Origin: Pseudomonas hefeiensis
GTDB taxonomy: Bacteria > Pseudomonadota > Gammaproteobacteria > Pseudomonadales > Pseudomonadaceae
DNA length: 64,000 nucleotides
Direction of reading: 5' to 3'
NCBI RefSeq assembly: GCF_030687835.1
Contig: NZ_CP117449.1
Location: forward strand, 4,030,001 to 4,094,000
Both the position numbers and the translations under genes were made by a program. The notes below the pieces were generated by a model that was not told the origin of the DNA, did not search any database, and saw only the letters and a list, made by a program, of their open reading frames with translations. Shown piece by piece: positions 1 to 9,059 of the stretch (positions are counted from its first letter, which is position 1; each line of letters starts with the position of its first letter).

Positions 1-168
1 CAGCAGGATTTGCAGGACCTGCCTTTTGAGCTGATCCCGTCACTGATCATCGGTTCGGCGGAGAGCTATTGTCGCGCCTGGCTCTCGGCCCGAGTCAAAC
101 GCAGCCCTGAAAGCTACCGGCAGCAGCTGGCCGAGGCCGCCTGGCGCGCCGTGGGCGCTGGCGGCTGA
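1..168 (+). CDS. C-terminal end of a TetR/AcrR-type regulator (partial)
   Basis: The frame is open from the first base and ends with TGA at 166-168, so only the last 55 residues are present. The segment LPFELIPSLIIGSAESYCRAW resembles the helical C-terminal dimerisation and ligand domain of TetR-family repressors, where a small residue run followed by a Tyr/Arg/Trp-rich helix is common. The DNA-binding N-terminus is outside the window, so the family call rests on this short tail only. No operon partner can be judged. Confidence 0.5.
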   Translation, partial: QQDLQDLPFELIPSLIIGSAESYCRAWLSARVKRSPESYRQQLAEAAWRAVGAGG

Positions 169-301
169 GCAGTTCGTCCTGCGTTTCTCCCGGTTCCGCA
201 ATACTCACCACTTATCAATAAATCTCAAAAATGGAGAAGAACGGCCGATACCAAGGATAAGACCCTGCAACTGGGGCGCAGGACAGAACGGTAGGTCAGT
301 C

Positions 302-565
302 ATGACAGAGATTTATTTGCTGATAGCGCACGGCACGGACCAGGGCGAAGCTTATGTTCTGGGCTGGTTCGATGACCGGAGCAAAGCCCGGGAAGTGGCC
401 GAGCAGAAAGAATGGGAGGCGTACCGCGCCAGCCTGAAGGAGAAACATCCATGGTCAAGCCACAAACCCCTGGCGCCGGACCAGACCGACTATCGCCGCT
501 ACTGGATCAAGACCGTTTCGAAGTTTGATCAGGTGCCTGTTCCGAGGTCCTGGGCAGTTCATTGA
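302..565 (+). CDS. Small hypothetical protein, 87 aa
   Basis: I do not recognise this protein. It begins with ATG preceded by an AGGT at a fair distance, and is a soluble, charged protein with many aromatic residues and no signal peptide or membrane segment. The N-terminal strand-like stretch (IYLLIAHG) followed by a helix rich in Lys, Glu and Arg suggests a compact alpha/beta fold. It stands alone between the TetR tail and a 28-aa membrane peptide. Codon use looks like the GC-rich surroundings, which supports a real gene. Confidence 0.55.
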   Translation: MTEIYLLIAHGTDQGEAYVLGWFDDRSKAREVAEQKEWEAYRASLKEKHPWSSHKPLAPDQTDYRRYWIKTVSKFDQVPVPRSWAVH

Positions 566-646
566 TCACCGGTAGGTGAAATTCAACGAAACGAGCGTTG
601 TCGAGGGTGGTCTAGAAAATTAAGCCCATCCGATGAGAGCATCATT

Positions 647-733
647 ATGTTGAAATTTCTTGGCGGCACCGTAGGTATCATTTTCATAATCGGCCTGATC
701 GTGGTCATCGCCCTGTTCAAGCTCGTCTTCTGA
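647..733 (+). CDS. 28-aa hydrophobic small membrane protein
   Basis: This open frame encodes 28 residues: a short MLKF start, one hydrophobic helix (about residues 9-24, rich in Ile, Val, Leu and Gly) and a C-terminal KLVF. The composition is that of a single-pass inner-membrane peptide. A purine-rich GATGAGAG stretch lies about 10 bases before the ATG. From memory, near-identical short peptides occur in other Pseudomonas genomes, but I could not check. The function is unknown. Confidence 0.5.
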   Translation: MLKFLGGTVGIIFIIGLIVVIALFKLVF

Positions 734-787
734 CGGCGACAGTGTCAACCACAGGCCTGGGGAACAGCGTTTCTCAATGCGTGAAAA

Positions 788-811
788 AGCCCAATCTTTT
801 CAGATTGGGCT
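788..811. terminator. Rho-independent-type hairpin
   Basis: A perfect 10-bp stem (788-797 with 802-811) closes a 4-base loop. A run of five A precedes it, giving a U-tract when read on the minus strand. On the plus strand, where the upstream small genes lie, no T-run follows, so in that direction it may only be a weak terminator or an mRNA 3'-end structure. Confidence 0.5.
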
Positions 812-943
812 GAGCCGCTCCGGGAACACGCTAACGGGCAAATGCATAATAGCTCTTTGCCACTTATTTCAACCGCCCCGCTTTCAATCGGGTGGTGAAT
901 TCACTACATTGAGCGTAACTCTGCTCCTTCGACACGGACTGTC

Positions 944-2527
944 ATGACTACCCTATCCCCGATCAGCCCTGCCATTCCCATCCAGATCCAGACTCGCTCT
1001 GCCGTCGCGGCATCGCCTGCAACAGTGATAGAGAGTGCTGATGCCTTCCCGGCTCGACCTTCGGCAATCGTCAGCCTGGGTAATCCTGTGGCCGATGTCG
1101 AATCACAGACCTATTCCCGACTCGGGCAACTGCCCGGCCAGGAGATTGTTCGTGTCTGGGAAAAGACCAGTCAGGATGCCGTCACTCGCGTCATGGGGAC
1201 CAACCCCAGATCGCTGTCGATCGCCAACCGTTTCCACGGCCTGGGCGCAGCCTTGGTGGAGCAATTCGCCAAGAATGGTTCAAGCATTTCCCAGTCAGTG
1301 CTCCATACCACCACGGACAGGGCTTACGACGTCGCCGGGATAAAATCCGAACAGACGCTGCTGCACAATAAAGCCGACAACCTGATCAGCCTCAGTATCA
1401 AGACCGCCAGCGGCAAGACGGTCACCTTCAGTCTGACAAGCCAGGACGATGGTCTTGGTGTCCAGGCTACGGTGGATGGTGGCCCGCTGAGCGAGGATGA
1501 ACTCAAGGCGATTGGTGCTCTGGGCAATGCCTTTCAGGCGGCTGTCGACGGGTTGACCGCCGAGCCGCCCAAGCTTGATCTGGGCAAGCTGACGCAGTTT
1601 GACTCCAGCGTATTGGCATCCATTGACCTGAACGCCAAGCTAAAGGGCGTGGACGGTGAGGATCTGACCCTCGCCTTTAGCGCCGACGACCAACGCCGCA
1701 CCACGCAAATGAGCGGTCCGGATGGCAAATTAAACCTGAGCGTGGACCTGAAGAACAGCGCAATCCTGGGCGATGCCAAGCAACAGGCCAACGCTCTGAA
1801 CAGCTACCTGGCCCAGTTTGACCGGGTGCAGGAGCGCGGCAGCGCCAAGGCGGCCCTGATGGAGATGTTCAAGGATGCGTTCAGCGCCATGAACAGCCAC
1901 TATCCACAGGGCACCACTCTACCTGAGCGATTGACCCGTAACGCGACGGACAAAGGCCTGTTGACCGGACTGGCAGACTTCGAGGCGTCCATCACTCAGA
2001 CGAACAACGCGTCTAACCCGATGCACCTGTCTGAACTCGATAGCTTTGCCTATACCCTCTCGCAAAAGACTGTCGTCGCAGGTTCCATCATGCGTGACCG
2101 CAAGATCGATCAAACCCAGCAATCGAGTCTGTCGGCCAGCTTTCACAAAACCCTGAAGGGCGGCAAAGCACCTGCGCTAGGCAAAGATAACGAATCGCAG
2201 AACTACCTCTACGTACAAGTGAATGACAAGGCCAGCAGCTCGGCCAGCCTCGCCTACAAGGACGGCCGCCTGACCAAAGCCTCCGTCACACAATCCGCCA
2301 GCCAGGACACCCGGACACAGAAGTATGTCATGGGCAAACTGATTGAAGAGACCGTGGTGCCCAAGCAAGCGTCAGCCAGCCGCAGTCACTTGGTATTGCT
2401 GGAGTACGCCGCCAAGGAAAGCAAGAAATCCAAGGATGCGTCGGAGCAAACCTTACTGAAGGAAGCGCTCGCTACCCTCCACAGTTCGGTGATGCTGCAG
2501 GAAAACCCTTCGGCGTTGATGCGTTGA
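944..2527 (+). CDS. Uncharacterised 527-aa protein
   Basis: I do not recognise this family. The first 60 residues are low-complexity, rich in Ala, Ser, Pro and Thr, without a typical signal peptide. The rest is a soluble protein with many Ser, Gln and Asn and predicted helices, such as the stretch around residues 285-315 (NALNSYLAQFDRVQERGSAK). The disordered start and polar body could fit an exported or surface-associated protein, but there is no motif to prove it. Its last 56 bases overlap the end of the convergent AAA+ gene. Three-base periodicity and GC-rich third positions support it as coding. Confidence 0.7.
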   Translation: MTTLSPISPAIPIQIQTRSAVAASPATVIESADAFPARPSAIVSLGNPVADVESQTYSRLGQLPGQEIVRVWEKTSQDAVTRVMGTNPRSLSIANRFHGLGAALVEQFAKNGSSISQSVLHTTTDRAYDVAGIKSEQTLLHNKADNLISLSIKTASGKTVTFSLTSQDDGLGVQATVDGGPLSEDELKAIGALGNAFQAAVDGLTAEPPKLDLGKLTQFDSSVLASIDLNAKLKGVDGEDLTLAFSADDQRRTTQMSGPDGKLNLSVDLKNSAILGDAKQQANALNSYLAQFDRVQERGSAKAALMEMFKDAFSAMNSHYPQGTTLPERLTRNATDKGLLTGLADFEASITQTNNASNPMHLSELDSFAYTLSQKTVVAGSIMRDRKIDQTQQSSLSASFHKTLKGGKAPALGKDNESQNYLYVQVNDKASSSASLAYKDGRLTKASVTQSASQDTRTQKYVMGKLIEETVVPKQASASRSHLVLLEYAAKESKKSKDASEQTLLKEALATLHSSVMLQENPSALMR

Positions 2528-3578
2528 ACACAGTGCTTTGCGCTGGAACAACCGTCAGCCGGTTCGATTCGACCGTCGCAGTCATCTGCATTGTCTGCGG
2601 ATTAGCCAGCAAACACTCAGCGATGGCAGGCTCCAGCTCGACCCGCACTCGCCTTGTCAGGGCCCGAGCACCAAAGCGTGGGTCATGCTTTCGGCACAGC
2701 CAGTCGCTTGCCGCAACGTCCAGGACCAGCGTACGGCGATGCTGACCGAGACGTTGGTTGAGTTTGTTCAGTTCGATCTGCAACAACGCTTCCAGCCATT
2801 GGCTTTCGATGCGTTGGAAAACCAGGATGCGATCAATACGGTTTAGAAATTCCGGTTCGAACCAGGCGTGCAACGCTAGCTCCAACATAGCCTGCTCACC
2901 TTGTGGGGCGATGCCGAGCCAGCGCCGCCAACCGCGTGAAAAACGTTCCCTGTAGGTGGTCGCTTGCCGGGCTCCAATGTTGCTGGTCATGAAGATCAGG
3001 CTATTGCGAAAATCCAGCGTTCGGCTACCGCCCGCCAAGGTCAGTTGGCCGTTCTCAAGAATGCCCAACAAGCTGCGCACCACTTCCTTGCTGGCCTTCT
3101 CCAGTTCATCGAACAGCACGATGCCTGGGCGACTGTAGGTGCCTTGAATCAATTCACTATCGAACAGACTGACGCCCTCTTTACTCCCCACATAACCCGG
3201 TGGTGCTCCGGTGAGCGCCGCCGAGTAATGCTCCTGGGCCAAGGTGTGCATGTCGATGCGACAAAAAGCATCGGCGCGACCGTGTATGGCCAGTGCCAGC
3301 AGACGGACGATTTCGGTCTTGCCGACACCGGTCGGCCCCATGAACAGGTTCACCGTCAACGGCCTCTCACGTTCACCAATATCGACCTTAACCACGTTTA
3401 GCAACGCCTCGACCGCGCTCATGGCTTGTTCCTGGCCGACAATTCGACTGCGCAACAACGCCATGACCTGGGCGGGATTGAAGACGAAGCGTGAGGTCAA
3501 CACATCTGCTGCCTGTGATGCGCTGGTCAGGCCAGGCTGTGGGTGGTTTGGGTCGATGCGATCATTCACCAAAGGCAT
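2472..3578 (-). CDS. amiB: AmiB-like AAA+ ATPase (ClpA/B D2 type)
   Basis: A 368-aa single-ring AAA+ protein of the ClpA/ClpB D2 class. Visible motifs are Walker A GPTGVGKT (about 81-88), a GYVG pore loop (128-131), Walker B IVLFDELE (about 153-160), sensor 1 MTSN (197-200), the arginine finger in FLNRID (R247) and sensor 2 FGAR (302-305). In P. aeruginosa the gene directly after amiE is amiB, a Clp-like ATPase of about this size; here too it follows amiE, three bases after its stop, which supports the symbol. It lacks the ClpB N-domain and middle domain, so it is not a general disaggregase. The C-terminal tail of about 30 residues, overlapping the convergent gene, looks like a non-conserved extension. 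Its client is not known to me. Confidence 0.8.
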   Translation of the reverse strand: MPLVNDRIDPNHPQPGLTSASQAADVLTSRFVFNPAQVMALLRSRIVGQEQAMSAVEALLNVVKVDIGERERPLTVNLFMGPTGVGKTEIVRLLALAIHGRADAFCRIDMHTLAQEHYSAALTGAPPGYVGSKEGVSLFDSELIQGTYSRPGIVLFDELEKASKEVVRSLLGILENGQLTLAGGSRTLDFRNSLIFMTSNIGARQATTYRERFSRGWRRWLGIAPQGEQAMLELALHAWFEPEFLNRIDRILVFQRIESQWLEALLQIELNKLNQRLGQHRRTLVLDVAASDWLCRKHDPRFGARALTRRVRVELEPAIAECLLANPQTMQMTATVESNRLTVVPAQSTVFNASTPKGFPAASPNCGG

Positions 3579-3581
3579 GGT

Positions 3582-4625
3582 TTAGCCTGCGTGTTTTTCT
3601 TTACCGTCGTGGGGAAGCTCTCCCACCGGGCAATGAGCCACGCCGACGCTGCTACGGGTAAGTTTTTCGACGTTTTCCCGGGCTTTCTGCGCATCCAGTA
3701 CCCAGGTGCGGTAAAAGTCGAACGGGCAGTCAGCCACTCCCTTGTCGCCGTCCCCGGAGTTATAGACCCCGGTGTAACCGCGATGCAGCAGCTTGAACAA
3801 ATGATTCTGTGATTGGTCGTTCGCTCGCGCATCGCGGATTTGCGAAACGGATAATTGTGCGTACTGAATGCCCATTTCCTCTTCACCGCATTCGCCCAGG
3901 GTGCGACCGTCGAAGCCAATAATCGCCGAGTGGCCAAAGTAGGAATAAACCCCATCGAAGCCGGCCGCATTGGCCACTGCCACATAGCAATTATTGGCCC
4001 AGGCCATGCTCTTGGACATCATCACCTGCTGCTCTTTGGCCGGGTACATATAGCCCTGGCAACGGACGATCAACTCCGCCCCTTTCATTGCACAGTCGCG
4101 CCAGATCTCCGGGTAGTTGCCGTCATCACAAATGATCAAGCTGATCTGCAGGCCCTTCGGCCCCTCGCAGACATAGGTCCGATCACCCGGATACCAGCCT
4201 TCTATGGGGCACCAGGGAATGCACTTGCGGTACTTCTGGACGATTTCGCCCTGGTTATTGATCAACACCAACGTGTTGTAAGGCGCTTTGTGAGGATGCT
4301 CCTCATGCCGTTCACCGGTCAGTGAAAACACCCCCCACGTGTCTGCCGCACGGCACGCGGCGGAAAAGATCGCCGTCTCTTCGCCTGGAATACTGGCGGC
4401 AGTTGCCATCATCTCATCGTGGTCGTACATGATGCCCATGGTGCTGTATTCAGGAAACACCACCAGGTCCATGCCGGGCAGACCGCTTTTCATACCGGTG
4501 ATGATGTCGGCGATCTTGCGGGCGTTTTCAATGACCTCGGCTTTTGTATGCAGCCGCGGCATTTTGTAATTGACGACCGCGACACCCACGGTGTCCGGGC
4601 TGCTGGAAATATCACCATGACGCAT
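3582..4625 (-). CDS. amiE: Aliphatic amidase
   Basis: This 347-aa nitrilase-superfamily enzyme hydrolyses short-chain aliphatic amides (acetamide, propionamide) to the acid and ammonia in the cytoplasm. The N-terminus [20 protein letters not shown] is the hallmark of AmiE. Catalytic residues are visible: Glu59 in FPEYST, a Lys in the [13 protein letters not shown] segment and the nucleophilic Cys in ICDDGNYPE. The start chosen is the ATG at 4623-4625, with GAGG eight bases upstream; an in-frame extension exists upstream but has no homology feel. It lies between fmdB and amiB and appears to be the eighth gene of the amide operon. Unlike in P. aeruginosa, amiC, amiR and amiS are not next to it. 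Confidence 0.95.
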   Translation of the reverse strand: MRHGDISSSPDTVGVAVVNYKMPRLHTKAEVIENARKIADIITGMKSGLPGMDLVVFPEYSTMGIMYDHDEMMATAASIPGEETAIFSAACRAADTWGVFSLTGERHEEHPHKAPYNTLVLINNQGEIVQKYRKCIPWCPIEGWYPGDRTYVCEGPKGLQISLIICDDGNYPEIWRDCAMKGAELIVRCQGYMYPAKEQQVMMSKSMAWANNCYVAVANAAGFDGVYSYFGHSAIIGFDGRTLGECGEEEMGIQYAQLSVSQIRDARANDQSQNHLFKLLHRGYTGVYNSGDGDKGVADCPFDFYRTWVLDAQKARENVEKLTRSSVGVAHCPVGELPHDGKEKHAG

Positions 4626-4639
4626 GAGATTTACCTCTG

Positions 4640-4987
4640 TTAATGGCTGATCATCCAAGGTCTGGAGCCGGTTTTACTCTTGAGCCCCTGTGGATTTTCT
4701 TTGGTCGGGGCCAGCGGTTTGCTCGGTGCGCAACAACTGCACCCACTGGGGTGACGACGGTTCTGCTGGTACTCACCAAGGGTCTGCGGCGCGTGGGCAC
4801 TTCGCTCGTTGGTCGCCATGGCCAGGCGTTGACTGCTCGACAACGTCGTCAGCGCCGGCGCAGACAACAGCAACCGCCCTCCTGGGCCCGCGCAAGACGG
4901 GCACTGGCACGACTCGTGCCGTTGGGCCATGGGCCGCAACATTGTGAAAGAGCCACAGGTTTGGCATTCGTACTCATAGGTCGGCAT
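4640..4987 (-). CDS. fmdB: FmdB-family zinc-ribbon protein
   Basis: A 115-aa protein starting [12 protein letters not shown], the signature of the FmdB (CxxC_CXXC_SSSS) family. It has paired cysteines at 8/11 and 29/32, expected to bind one zinc, followed by a low-complexity tail with another CSCC cluster near residue 85. FmdB was first described as a putative regulator next to formamidase genes; its biochemical role is not settled. The start has a good GGAGAG site. It sits between formamidase and amidase genes in the same direction, which fits the family context. Confidence 0.85.
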   Translation of the reverse strand: MPTYEYECQTCGSFTMLRPMAQRHESCQCPSCAGPGGRLLLSAPALTTLSSSQRLAMATNERSAHAPQTLGEYQQNRRHPSGCSCCAPSKPLAPTKENPQGLKSKTGSRPWMISH

Positions 4988-5023
4988 GGCGCTCTCCGGA
5001 CATTGATCGGGCTCGGGCGTGTC

Positions 5024-6253
5024 TCACAGGTCCGGGGCGATCGGCAGATCGATACTGCCGTCGAGGTGTTTGATGGGGCCGTTGGCGTTGGGGTTGATGT
5101 CGAACTCGAAGATTTCGGTGGGTAACCAGAGGGTCGCGCAGGCGTTGGGGATGTCGACCACGCCGCTGATATGCCCCTGCACCGGCGCAGAGCCCAACAG
5201 TGCATAACCCTGGGCGGGCGAATAGCCAAACTTGGTCAAGTAGTTGATCGCATTCAGGCAGGCCTGGCGGTATGCGATATTGACGTCCAGGTAGTGTTGT
5301 TTGCCGGCTTCATCCACCGAGATACCTTCAAAGATCAGGTAGTTCTGGTAGGTCGGGATAATCGGGCTGGGTTTGAACACCGGGTTCTTGATCCCGTACT
5401 TGGCCATGCCGCCCTTGATCAGCTCGACTTTCATATGCACCCAGCCGGCCATCTCGATGGCACCGCAAAAAGTGATCTCGCCGTCGCCCTGACTGAAGTG
5501 CAGGTCTCCCACCGACAACCCGGCGCCGTTGACGTAGACCGGGAAGAAAATCTTCGAGCCCCGGGACAGGTCCTTGATATCGCAGTTACCACCATGTTCA
5601 CGCGGCGGCACCGTGCGTGCGCCGGTGGCCGCGGCATCATCCCGGGCCTGGCCTTTGAGCTTGCCCATGTGCGCGGTGGCGGCCAGCGGGGCGTTGGCCA
5701 GGGGCGGCACGCGGGTCGGGTCGGTGTCGATCAGCTCCTGCTCACGGCGGTTCCAGTCGCCGAGCATTACCGGGTCGGGCAGGCAACCGATCAATCCGGG
5801 GTGGATCAGGCCGGCAAAGTTGACCCCGGGAATGTGCCGCGAACTGGTGAACATGCCTTTGAAATCCCAGATGGCTTTCTGCGCGCTGGGAAAGTGATCC
5901 GTGAGGAATCCGCCGCCGTTCTGCCGCGAGAAGAAGCCGTTGAAGCCCCACATCGATTCGGCCTTGGCGCCGATGTCCAGCAGGTCGACCACCAGCAGAT
6001 CCCCCGGCTCGGCGCCATGCACGCCCACTGGACCGGACAGGTAGTGCACGGTGGACAGGTCGACGTCACGCACATCCGAGGCATCGTCGTTGTTCTTGAT
6101 CGCGCCGGCGGTCCAGTCGTAAGTCTCAAGAATAAAGTCATCCCCTGGCTTGACCCAGCAAGCCATGGGAATGTCCGGATGCCAGCGGTTATGGATCTGC
6201 TCGTTCTCTGTGGCGGGCTGGTTGAGGTCGACTTTGATCAAGGTATCGGTCAT
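5024..6253 (-). CDS. fmdA: Formamidase (acetamidase/formamidase family)
   Basis: A 409-aa member of the FmdA_AmdA family, which hydrolyses formamide or acetamide to ammonia and the acid. Characteristic segments include MTDTLIKVDLN at the start, HNRWHPDIP, the GPVGVHGAEPGDLLVVDLLDI core, HPGLIGC and the PPREHGGNCDIKDL motif. I placed the start at the ATG at 6251-6253 because AGGAG lies ahead of it; the frame stays open 36 codons further upstream without a ribosome site. It is the sixth gene of the operon, after the transporter genes. Having both FmdA and AmiE suggests handling of formamide plus longer amides. Confidence 0.93.
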   Translation of the reverse strand: MTDTLIKVDLNQPATENEQIHNRWHPDIPMACWVKPGDDFILETYDWTAGAIKNNDDASDVRDVDLSTVHYLSGPVGVHGAEPGDLLVVDLLDIGAKAESMWGFNGFFSRQNGGGFLTDHFPSAQKAIWDFKGMFTSSRHIPGVNFAGLIHPGLIGCLPDPVMLGDWNRREQELIDTDPTRVPPLANAPLAATAHMGKLKGQARDDAAATGARTVPPREHGGNCDIKDLSRGSKIFFPVYVNGAGLSVGDLHFSQGDGEITFCGAIEMAGWVHMKVELIKGGMAKYGIKNPVFKPSPIIPTYQNYLIFEGISVDEAGKQHYLDVNIAYRQACLNAINYLTKFGYSPAQGYALLGSAPVQGHISGVVDIPNACATLWLPTEIFEFDINPNANGPIKHLDGSIDLPIAPDL

Positions 6254-6406
6254 GGCGAAGCTCCTGAACATTAGGGATGTACCGCGTTGGAACCAGTCTC
6301 GAATGGCGGCACGAATCGGCCAATACGTTGGATGACGTACCCCTGTGAGCTGGCTTGCCAACTGCTACAAAGGGAGCCGATAAACCATCGCGCCGCCCAG
6401 CCGCAC

Positions 6407-7096
6407 CTACACTGAGAGGTAGCGACTGATGGTGGCTTCGTCGACCTTGTCCCGGGTCTCTTCAATCACGAAGCGGCCCTTCTCGATCACCAGGAAGCGG
6501 TCGGCGATTTCCAGGGTGAATGACAGCACCTGCTCGGAGACCACAATGGTCAGGTCGCGCAGGTTGCGGATCTCTTTCAACGTGCGGGCGATGTCCTTGA
6601 TGATCGACGGCTGGATGCCTTCGGTAGGTTCATCGAGCAACAACACCTTGGGATTGGTCGCCAGTGCCCGGGCAATGGCCAGTTGCTGTTGCTGCCCGCC
6701 AGAGAGATTGCCGCCCTTGCGCGAGCGCATGTCGTGAAGCACCGGAAACAACGCATAAAGATCTTCGGGGACCTGGCCCCGGGCCGATGCCGGCAGGCCG
6801 GTCTGAATATTTTCCAACACCGTCATGCTGGGAAAAATCATCCGCCCCTGAGGCACATAGGCAATGCCGTGCTCCACCCGCTCGTGGGTTTCCAGGTTCG
6901 AGACGTCCTGGCCATCGACGCTGACCTGCCCCCGCCACTGCGGAAGGATGCCCATCAAGCTCTTGAACAGCGTGGTCTTGCCCATGCCGTTGCGTCCCAT
7001 CACGGCGACAATTTCGCGTTTGGCCACGGCCAGGTCGAGGTCGTGGAGGATCTGACTCTGGCCGTAACCACAGGACAGCTTGTCTACGTTGAACAT
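6407..7096 (-). CDS. urtE: Urea/amide ABC importer, ATP-binding subunit UrtE-like
   Basis: A 229-aa ABC ATPase of the branched-chain amino acid/urea (LivF/UrtE) class. Walker A is GRNGMGKT (34-41), the signature is LSGGQ (130-134), and Walker B is LLLDEPTEG with the QPSIIKDI sequence typical of UrtE. A strong GAGGAAG ribosome site precedes the ATG. It is the fifth transporter gene, ten bases after urtD. In this operon the substrate could be urea or a short-chain amide, because the downstream enzymes are amidases and no urease is seen in the window. Confidence 0.9.
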   Translation of the reverse strand: MFNVDKLSCGYGQSQILHDLDLAVAKREIVAVMGRNGMGKTTLFKSLMGILPQWRGQVSVDGQDVSNLETHERVEHGIAYVPQGRMIFPSMTVLENIQTGLPASARGQVPEDLYALFPVLHDMRSRKGGNLSGGQQQQLAIARALATNPKVLLLDEPTEGIQPSIIKDIARTLKEIRNLRDLTIVVSEQVLSFTLEIADRFLVIEKGRFVIEETRDKVDEATISRYLSV

Positions 7097-7106
7097 GCCT
7101 GCTTCC

Positions 7107-7865
7107 TCAATGGCCTAAATAGACTTCGATGACTTTCGGGTTGTTCTGCACCGACTCCATGCTGCCCTCGGCCAGGACCTTGCCCTGGTGCAGCACCGTG
7201 ACCTTATGGGCGATGCTCTTGACGAACTCCATGTCGTGTTCGATCACCAGCACCGAGCGTCCCTGGCTGATGCGCTTGAGCAGTTCTGCGGTCTGGACGC
7301 GTTCGTTGACGCTCATCCCTGCGACCGGTTCATCGAGCATCAACAGGTCAGGGTTCTGCATCAGCAGCATGCCGATCTCCAGCCACTGCTTCTGGCCGTG
7401 GGACAGCAGGTCGGCCTGTTGCTGCAAAAGCTCGCCGAGAAATATCTCCCGCGCCACCTCTTCTACCCGGGCAATCACCGCGGCACTGCGTTTGAAGAAC
7501 AACGCGCCAAACACCTTGCGCCCCGCCGGGTAGGACATCTCCAGGTTCTCGAACACCGTGAGGTTTTCGTAGATCGACGGGTTCTGGAATTTGCGCCCGA
7601 CACCGGCACGGACGATGTTGTACTCGCGCATCTTGGTCAGTTCCTTTCCATCGAACTGAATGCTGCCGCTGGTGGCGCGGGTCTTGCCGCAGATCAGGTC
7701 GAGCACCGTGGTCTTGCCTGCGCCGTTGGGCCCGATCACCACCCGCACTTCATTGCGGTCGATGTACAGGTTGAGGTTGTCCACGGCCTTGAAACCGTCG
7801 AAGGACACCGTCAACCCCTCGATAACCAGCACCGGCTTGTTCATTTGAAAACCTACGGCGGTCAT
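7107..7865 (-). CDS. urtD: Urea/amide ABC importer, ATP-binding subunit UrtD-like
   Basis: A 252-aa ABC ATPase of the LivG/UrtD class. It shows Walker A GPNGAGKT (about 44-51), the modified signature LSHGQKQW typical of UrtD rather than LSGGQ, and Walker B LLMLDEPVAGMS. Its ATG overlaps the stop of urtC by four bases, a sign of translational coupling, and GGAG lies eight bases upstream. It would form the heterodimeric motor with UrtE on the cytoplasmic face of the membrane. Confidence 0.9.
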   Translation of the reverse strand: MTAVGFQMNKPVLVIEGLTVSFDGFKAVDNLNLYIDRNEVRVVIGPNGAGKTTVLDLICGKTRATSGSIQFDGKELTKMREYNIVRAGVGRKFQNPSIYENLTVFENLEMSYPAGRKVFGALFFKRSAAVIARVEEVAREIFLGELLQQQADLLSHGQKQWLEIGMLLMQNPDLLMLDEPVAGMSVNERVQTAELLKRISQGRSVLVIEHDMEFVKSIAHKVTVLHQGKVLAEGSMESVQNNPKVIEVYLGH

Positions 7866-9049
7866 GGCTGCGTCTCCAGCGAAGGACGTTCAGGAGCCGA
7901 GGCTGGCGGTGCGGTGCGCGGCGCCTCTGGCAGGGGTTCGGCAACGGCAGCTTGCTGCGAGGGACGCCGCAATAGTCGACCAAGGGCCTGGCGGCCATGA
8001 CTGTCCCAGAGTCCGGCCAAGCCATTGGGGAAGTACATGACCACGGCAATGAACAGCCCGCCCATCAGGTACAGCCACAATTCGGGGAACGACTCGGAGA
8101 AATAGGTCTTGCCGTAGTTCACCAGCAAGGCCCCATACACCGCGCCGAGCAGCGACATGCGCCCGCCGACAGCAGCAAAGATCACCATCTCGATGGACGG
8201 CACGATGCCGACGAACGAAGGCGACATGAAGCCCACCTGCAAGGCGAACATGGCGCCGCCACTGGCCGAGAAGGCAGCGGCGATGCAGAACACGAAAATC
8301 TTGAAACTGGCTACGTCATAACCGGAGAAGCGCACCCGTTCCTCTTTATCGCGCATCGCCATCAGCAGCCGCCCGAGCTTCGACGCGAGGACGAAACGGC
8401 CGATGAAAATGCAGCCGAACAACAAGGCCGCGTTGATGAAGTACAGCAGCAGCTTGGCGCTGTCACTGCGCAGGTCCCAGCCGAGCAGAGTCTTGAGATC
8501 GGTGATGCCGTTGACCCCGCCGGTCAGGCCCTGCTGGCCGACGATCAGCACCGTGAGAATCAGCGCGATGGCCTGGCTGACGATAGAGAAATAAACATCC
8601 CCCACCCGCCGTTTGAACAGCGCCATGCCAATGATGAAGGCCAGCACCACCGGCACCAGGATCACCGCTAACAGGGTGAAGCTGAAACTGTGGAACGGCA
8701 CCCAGAGCCACGGCAGTTCGGTGATCTGGTTCCAGTCCATGAAATCCGGAATGCCCGGCGTCGACTGGATTTTGGTGCTCTGCGGGTCGGAGGCTTCGAG
8801 CTTGAGAAACATCGCCATGCAGTAGCCGCCGACGCCGAAGAACACTCCTTGCCCGAGGCTGAGAATGCCGCCATAGCCCCAACACAACACCAGGCCGACA
8901 GCGACGAAGGCATAGGTCAGGTACTTGCCCACCATGTTCAGGCGAAAGGCATCCAGGGTCAGCGGGAAGACCACGAAAATCAGCAGCGCCAACAGGGCCA
9001 CGCCCAACAGGTTCTGCTTGCCCGCCAGCATCTTGTCTAAAAGCTTCAT
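7862..9049 (-). CDS. urtC: Urea/amide ABC importer, permease UrtC-like
   Basis: A 395-aa LivM/UrtC-type permease with about ten membrane segments. Diagnostic stretches are LCWGYGGILSLGQGVFFGVGGYCMAMFLK near the N-terminus and the AVGGRMSLLGAVYGALLVNYGKTYFSESFPELWLYLMGGLF block. The last 45 residues are a Pro/Ala-rich cytoplasmic tail, longer than I would expect for the core fold. GAGGCGAG precedes the ATG. It follows urtB by ten bases. Confidence 0.9.
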   Translation of the reverse strand: MKLLDKMLAGKQNLLGVALLALLIFVVFPLTLDAFRLNMVGKYLTYAFVAVGLVLCWGYGGILSLGQGVFFGVGGYCMAMFLKLEASDPQSTKIQSTPGIPDFMDWNQITELPWLWVPFHSFSFTLLAVILVPVVLAFIIGMALFKRRVGDVYFSIVSQAIALILTVLIVGQQGLTGGVNGITDLKTLLGWDLRSDSAKLLLYFINAALLFGCIFIGRFVLASKLGRLLMAMRDKEERVRFSGYDVASFKIFVFCIAAAFSASGGAMFALQVGFMSPSFVGIVPSIEMVIFAAVGGRMSLLGAVYGALLVNYGKTYFSESFPELWLYLMGGLFIAVVMYFPNGLAGLWDSHGRQALGRLLRRPSQQAAVAEPLPEAPRTAPPASAPERPSLETQP

Positions 9050-9059
9050 TGGCTCGCCT

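Noticed and set aside
5171..6274. 367-aa plus-strand frame opposite formamidase
   Set aside because: Formamidase is certain on the minus strand; the plus frame is His/Arg/Gly-rich without motif.
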